A DNA stretch of 14,060 nt, taken from contig NZ_CALAGI010000097.1 in the NCBI RefSeq assembly GCF_937891315.1, positions 1 through 14,060 on the forward strand, given 5' to 3'. Origin of the DNA: an uncultured Amaricoccus sp. (GTDB taxonomy: Bacteria > Pseudomonadota > Alphaproteobacteria > Rhodobacterales > Rhodobacteraceae). Below are positions 13,251-14,060 of the stretch, piece by piece. The position numbers and the translations under genes were made by a program. Under the pieces are notes generated by a model. The model ran no database searches, was not told where the DNA came from, and saw only the letters and a program-made list of their open reading frames with translations. How positions within the stretch are numbered: position 1 is the first letter of the stretch; each line of letters begins with the position of its first letter.

Positions 13251-13598
13251 TCAGGCAACGCGGCCCGGCGGCGCGCTCCAGGACGGCCGCCGCCAGTCGA
13301 TCCCCTCCCAGAGCATCGCGAGCTGCGCCGCCGTCAGCCGCGCCACCCCGTCCGCCGGTGAGGACCAGGGAAAGCGGCCCTTCTCGAGCACCTTGTAGTA
13401 GAGGCGGAACCCCTGGCCGTCCCAGGTCAGCAACTTCAGCCGGTCGCCCCGGCGGCCGCGGAAGGCGAAGACCGCCCCCGAGCACGGATCCCGCCGCAAG
13501 ACCTCCCGCGCCTTCGCCGCCAAGCCGTCGATCCCCTTGCGCATGTCGGTGGCGCCGCAGGCGAGGTAGGCTCGGACGCCGGTCCCCGGCCCGATCAT
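13251..13598 (-). CDS. tnpB: IS66 family accessory protein TnpB (Orf2)
   Basis: A 115-residue protein of the IS66 Orf2 type, required with TnpA for transposition of three-gene IS66 elements; its molecular role is not well defined. It shows the characteristic sequence VRAYLACGATDMRKGIDGLAAKAREVL, then DPCSGAVFAFRGRRGDRLKLLTWDGQGF and LYYKVLEKGRFPW. The ATG at 13598 overlaps the tnpA stop in an ATGA, the usual coupling in this family; an in-frame start at 13628 would lie inside tnpA and is rejected. This TnpB is unrelated to the RNA-guided TnpB nuclease of IS200/IS605 elements. tnpC begins 63 bases downstream. Confidence 0.92.
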   Translation of the reverse strand: MIGPGTGVRAYLACGATDMRKGIDGLAAKAREVLRRDPCSGAVFAFRGRRGDRLKLLTWDGQGFRLYYKVLEKGRFPWSSPADGVARLTAAQLAMLWEGIDWRRPSWSAPPGRVA

Positions 13599-13972
13599 GC
13601 CCGCTCCAGCGCCCGCGCCAGCCGGCACAAGCTGTCCGGGTCGATGTCGGGATCGACCCGCGGCCGACGGCCGCCGACCAGCGTCACCTCGACCGCCTTC
13701 GCCCGGCGCCTCGCCCTCGGCGCCGCCGGCCGGATCGACGCCTCGCTCATCTCCACCGGCAGAAAGACCAGCGGTGTCTCCGCAACCGCCGTTGCTGCGG
13801 CGTCCCTGAACAGCCGCCGCCAGGCATAGAGCTGCTGCGGACAGAGATCATGCCGCCGCGCCACCGACGCCAGGCTGATCTCGGGCGCATCGGCTTCGGC
13901 GAGGATCCGAAGCTTGTCCTCGTCGCTCCAGGTCCGGCGCCGCTCTCGTCCGAGGATCTCCGCCCGCACCAT
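13595..13972 (-). CDS. tnpA: IS66 family accessory protein TnpA (Orf1)
   Basis: A 125-residue protein whose N-terminal half is a helix-turn-helix of the transposase-8 type: RRTWSDEDKLRILAEADAPEISLASVARRHDLCPQQLYAWRRLF (about residues 12-55). This is the probable DNA-end-binding subunit of the IS66 machinery. The second half is Ala/Arg-rich and less conserved. It is the first gene of the element, 26 bases downstream of the predicted transcription start from a TATAAT-containing promoter, and its TGA overlaps the tnpB ATG. No defect is visible. Confidence 0.88.
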   Translation of the reverse strand: MVRAEILGRERRRTWSDEDKLRILAEADAPEISLASVARRHDLCPQQLYAWRRLFRDAAATAVAETPLVFLPVEMSEASIRPAAPRARRRAKAVEVTLVGGRRPRVDPDIDPDSLCRLARALERA

Positions 13973-14004
13973 CCGTCCACGCTCACTTCGAAACCAATTG
14001 CGAA

Positions 14005-14033
14005 ATTATACCAGCCGCCATAAGTCATGACAC
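14005..14033 (-). promoter_or_regulatory. IS66 tnpA promoter
   Basis: On the minus strand a perfect TATAAT (14005-14010) lies 17 bases after GTGTCA (14028-14033, 4 of 6 matches to TTGACA), and tnpA starts about 30 bases downstream. It is the best -10 box in the window and stands in an AT-rich patch inside a GC-rich element. No other feature was found in 13973-14060. Confidence 0.6.
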
Positions 14034-14060
14034 CTTCGCCCACGCTCGTCTGGAAACGGA

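Larger units (their letters stand above)
10247..14060 (-). mobile_element. IS66-family element, split by an IS1111-type insertion; far end not resolved
   Basis: The genes read tnpA, tnpB, tnpC on the minus strand, the IS66 order. The tnpC-side tip starts with GTAAGCG at 10247, matching the 5'-GTAA ends typical of IS66 elements, and continues at 11615 (TCCGGTGAGG) after the inserted element; the rejoined tip lies about 31 bases from the tnpC stop. The tnpA-side end is not certain: 14033-14051 shows only a partial match to the other tip, and the true end may lie just past the window. The 8 bases before the tip (GGCCGAAC) would be one half of the expected 8-bp target duplication; its partner is not in the window. 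tnpC is frameshifted, so this copy is probably unable to move by itself. Confidence 0.75.

Noticed and set aside
14033..14051. tnpA-side terminal repeat of the IS66 element inside the window
   Set aside because: Matches the other tip at only about 10 of 18 positions and lacks the GTAA end. The minus strand at the window edge begins TCCG, which could directly follow a GTAAGCG lying beyond the window, so the end is left open.
1..14060. CRISPR array, toxin-antitoxin or phage-defence system
   Set aside because: No regularly spaced repeats and no such protein families were seen; the unusual biology here is in the nested insertion sequences.

Overview
The window is high-GC chromosomal DNA. It most resembles an alphaproteobacterium, probably of the Rhizobiales/Rhodospirillales type. 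The reasons are a fructose ABC cassette laid out like frcR-frcBCAK of Sinorhizobium, an M10/RTX (serralysin-type) protease, a RadC with a long Arg/Gly-rich N-terminus, and an accessory end built of IS66 and IS110/IS1111-type elements. The species cannot be told from the sequence.

Left part (1-4141): a CcdA-type thiol-redox membrane protein (minus) is divergent from a small TusA-family sulfur-carrier gene (plus). The TusA gene ends inside the 3' end of a minus-strand serralysin-like metalloprotease, which has its zinc motif, Met-turn and RTX repeats but no secretion genes nearby. After about 360 bases without a gene comes radC (plus), whose stop overlaps that of the following regulator by 8 bases.

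Middle (4134-9221): a complete sugar uptake unit. A ROK-family regulator (frcR, minus) is divergent from frcB (periplasmic binding protein), frcC (permease), frcA (single-domain ATPase) and frcK (P-loop kinase, GTGA overlap with frcA). A 21-bp palindrome sits between regulator and operon, directly against a TTGACA -35 box. Two strong GC hairpins separate frcB from frcC, which fits stabilisation of the abundant binding-protein message. Sugar would be bound by FrcB, imported by FrcC/FrcA, perhaps acted on by FrcK, and sensed by FrcR.

Spacer (9222-10122): no convincing gene. It holds a terminator-like hairpin with a T-run and a cluster of hairpins ending in a 14-bp stem. A tRNA-Arg(ACG) gene follows on the minus strand.

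Right part (10247-14060): an IS66-type element (tnpA, tnpB, frameshifted tnpC) whose tnpC-side tip is split by an intact IS110-family element of the IS1111 group. Removing 10254-11614 restores an unbroken IS66 tip (GTAAGCG joined to TCCGG). The 3' non-coding part of the IS1111-type element can fold into a stem-loop carrying GTAAGCG on one side and CCGGACG, the reverse complement of CGTCCGG, on the other. These are the two halves of the target site, both including the shared CG core. I read this as a candidate bridge RNA (seekRNA) programmed to the end of an IS66 element; it is the most interesting observation in the window.
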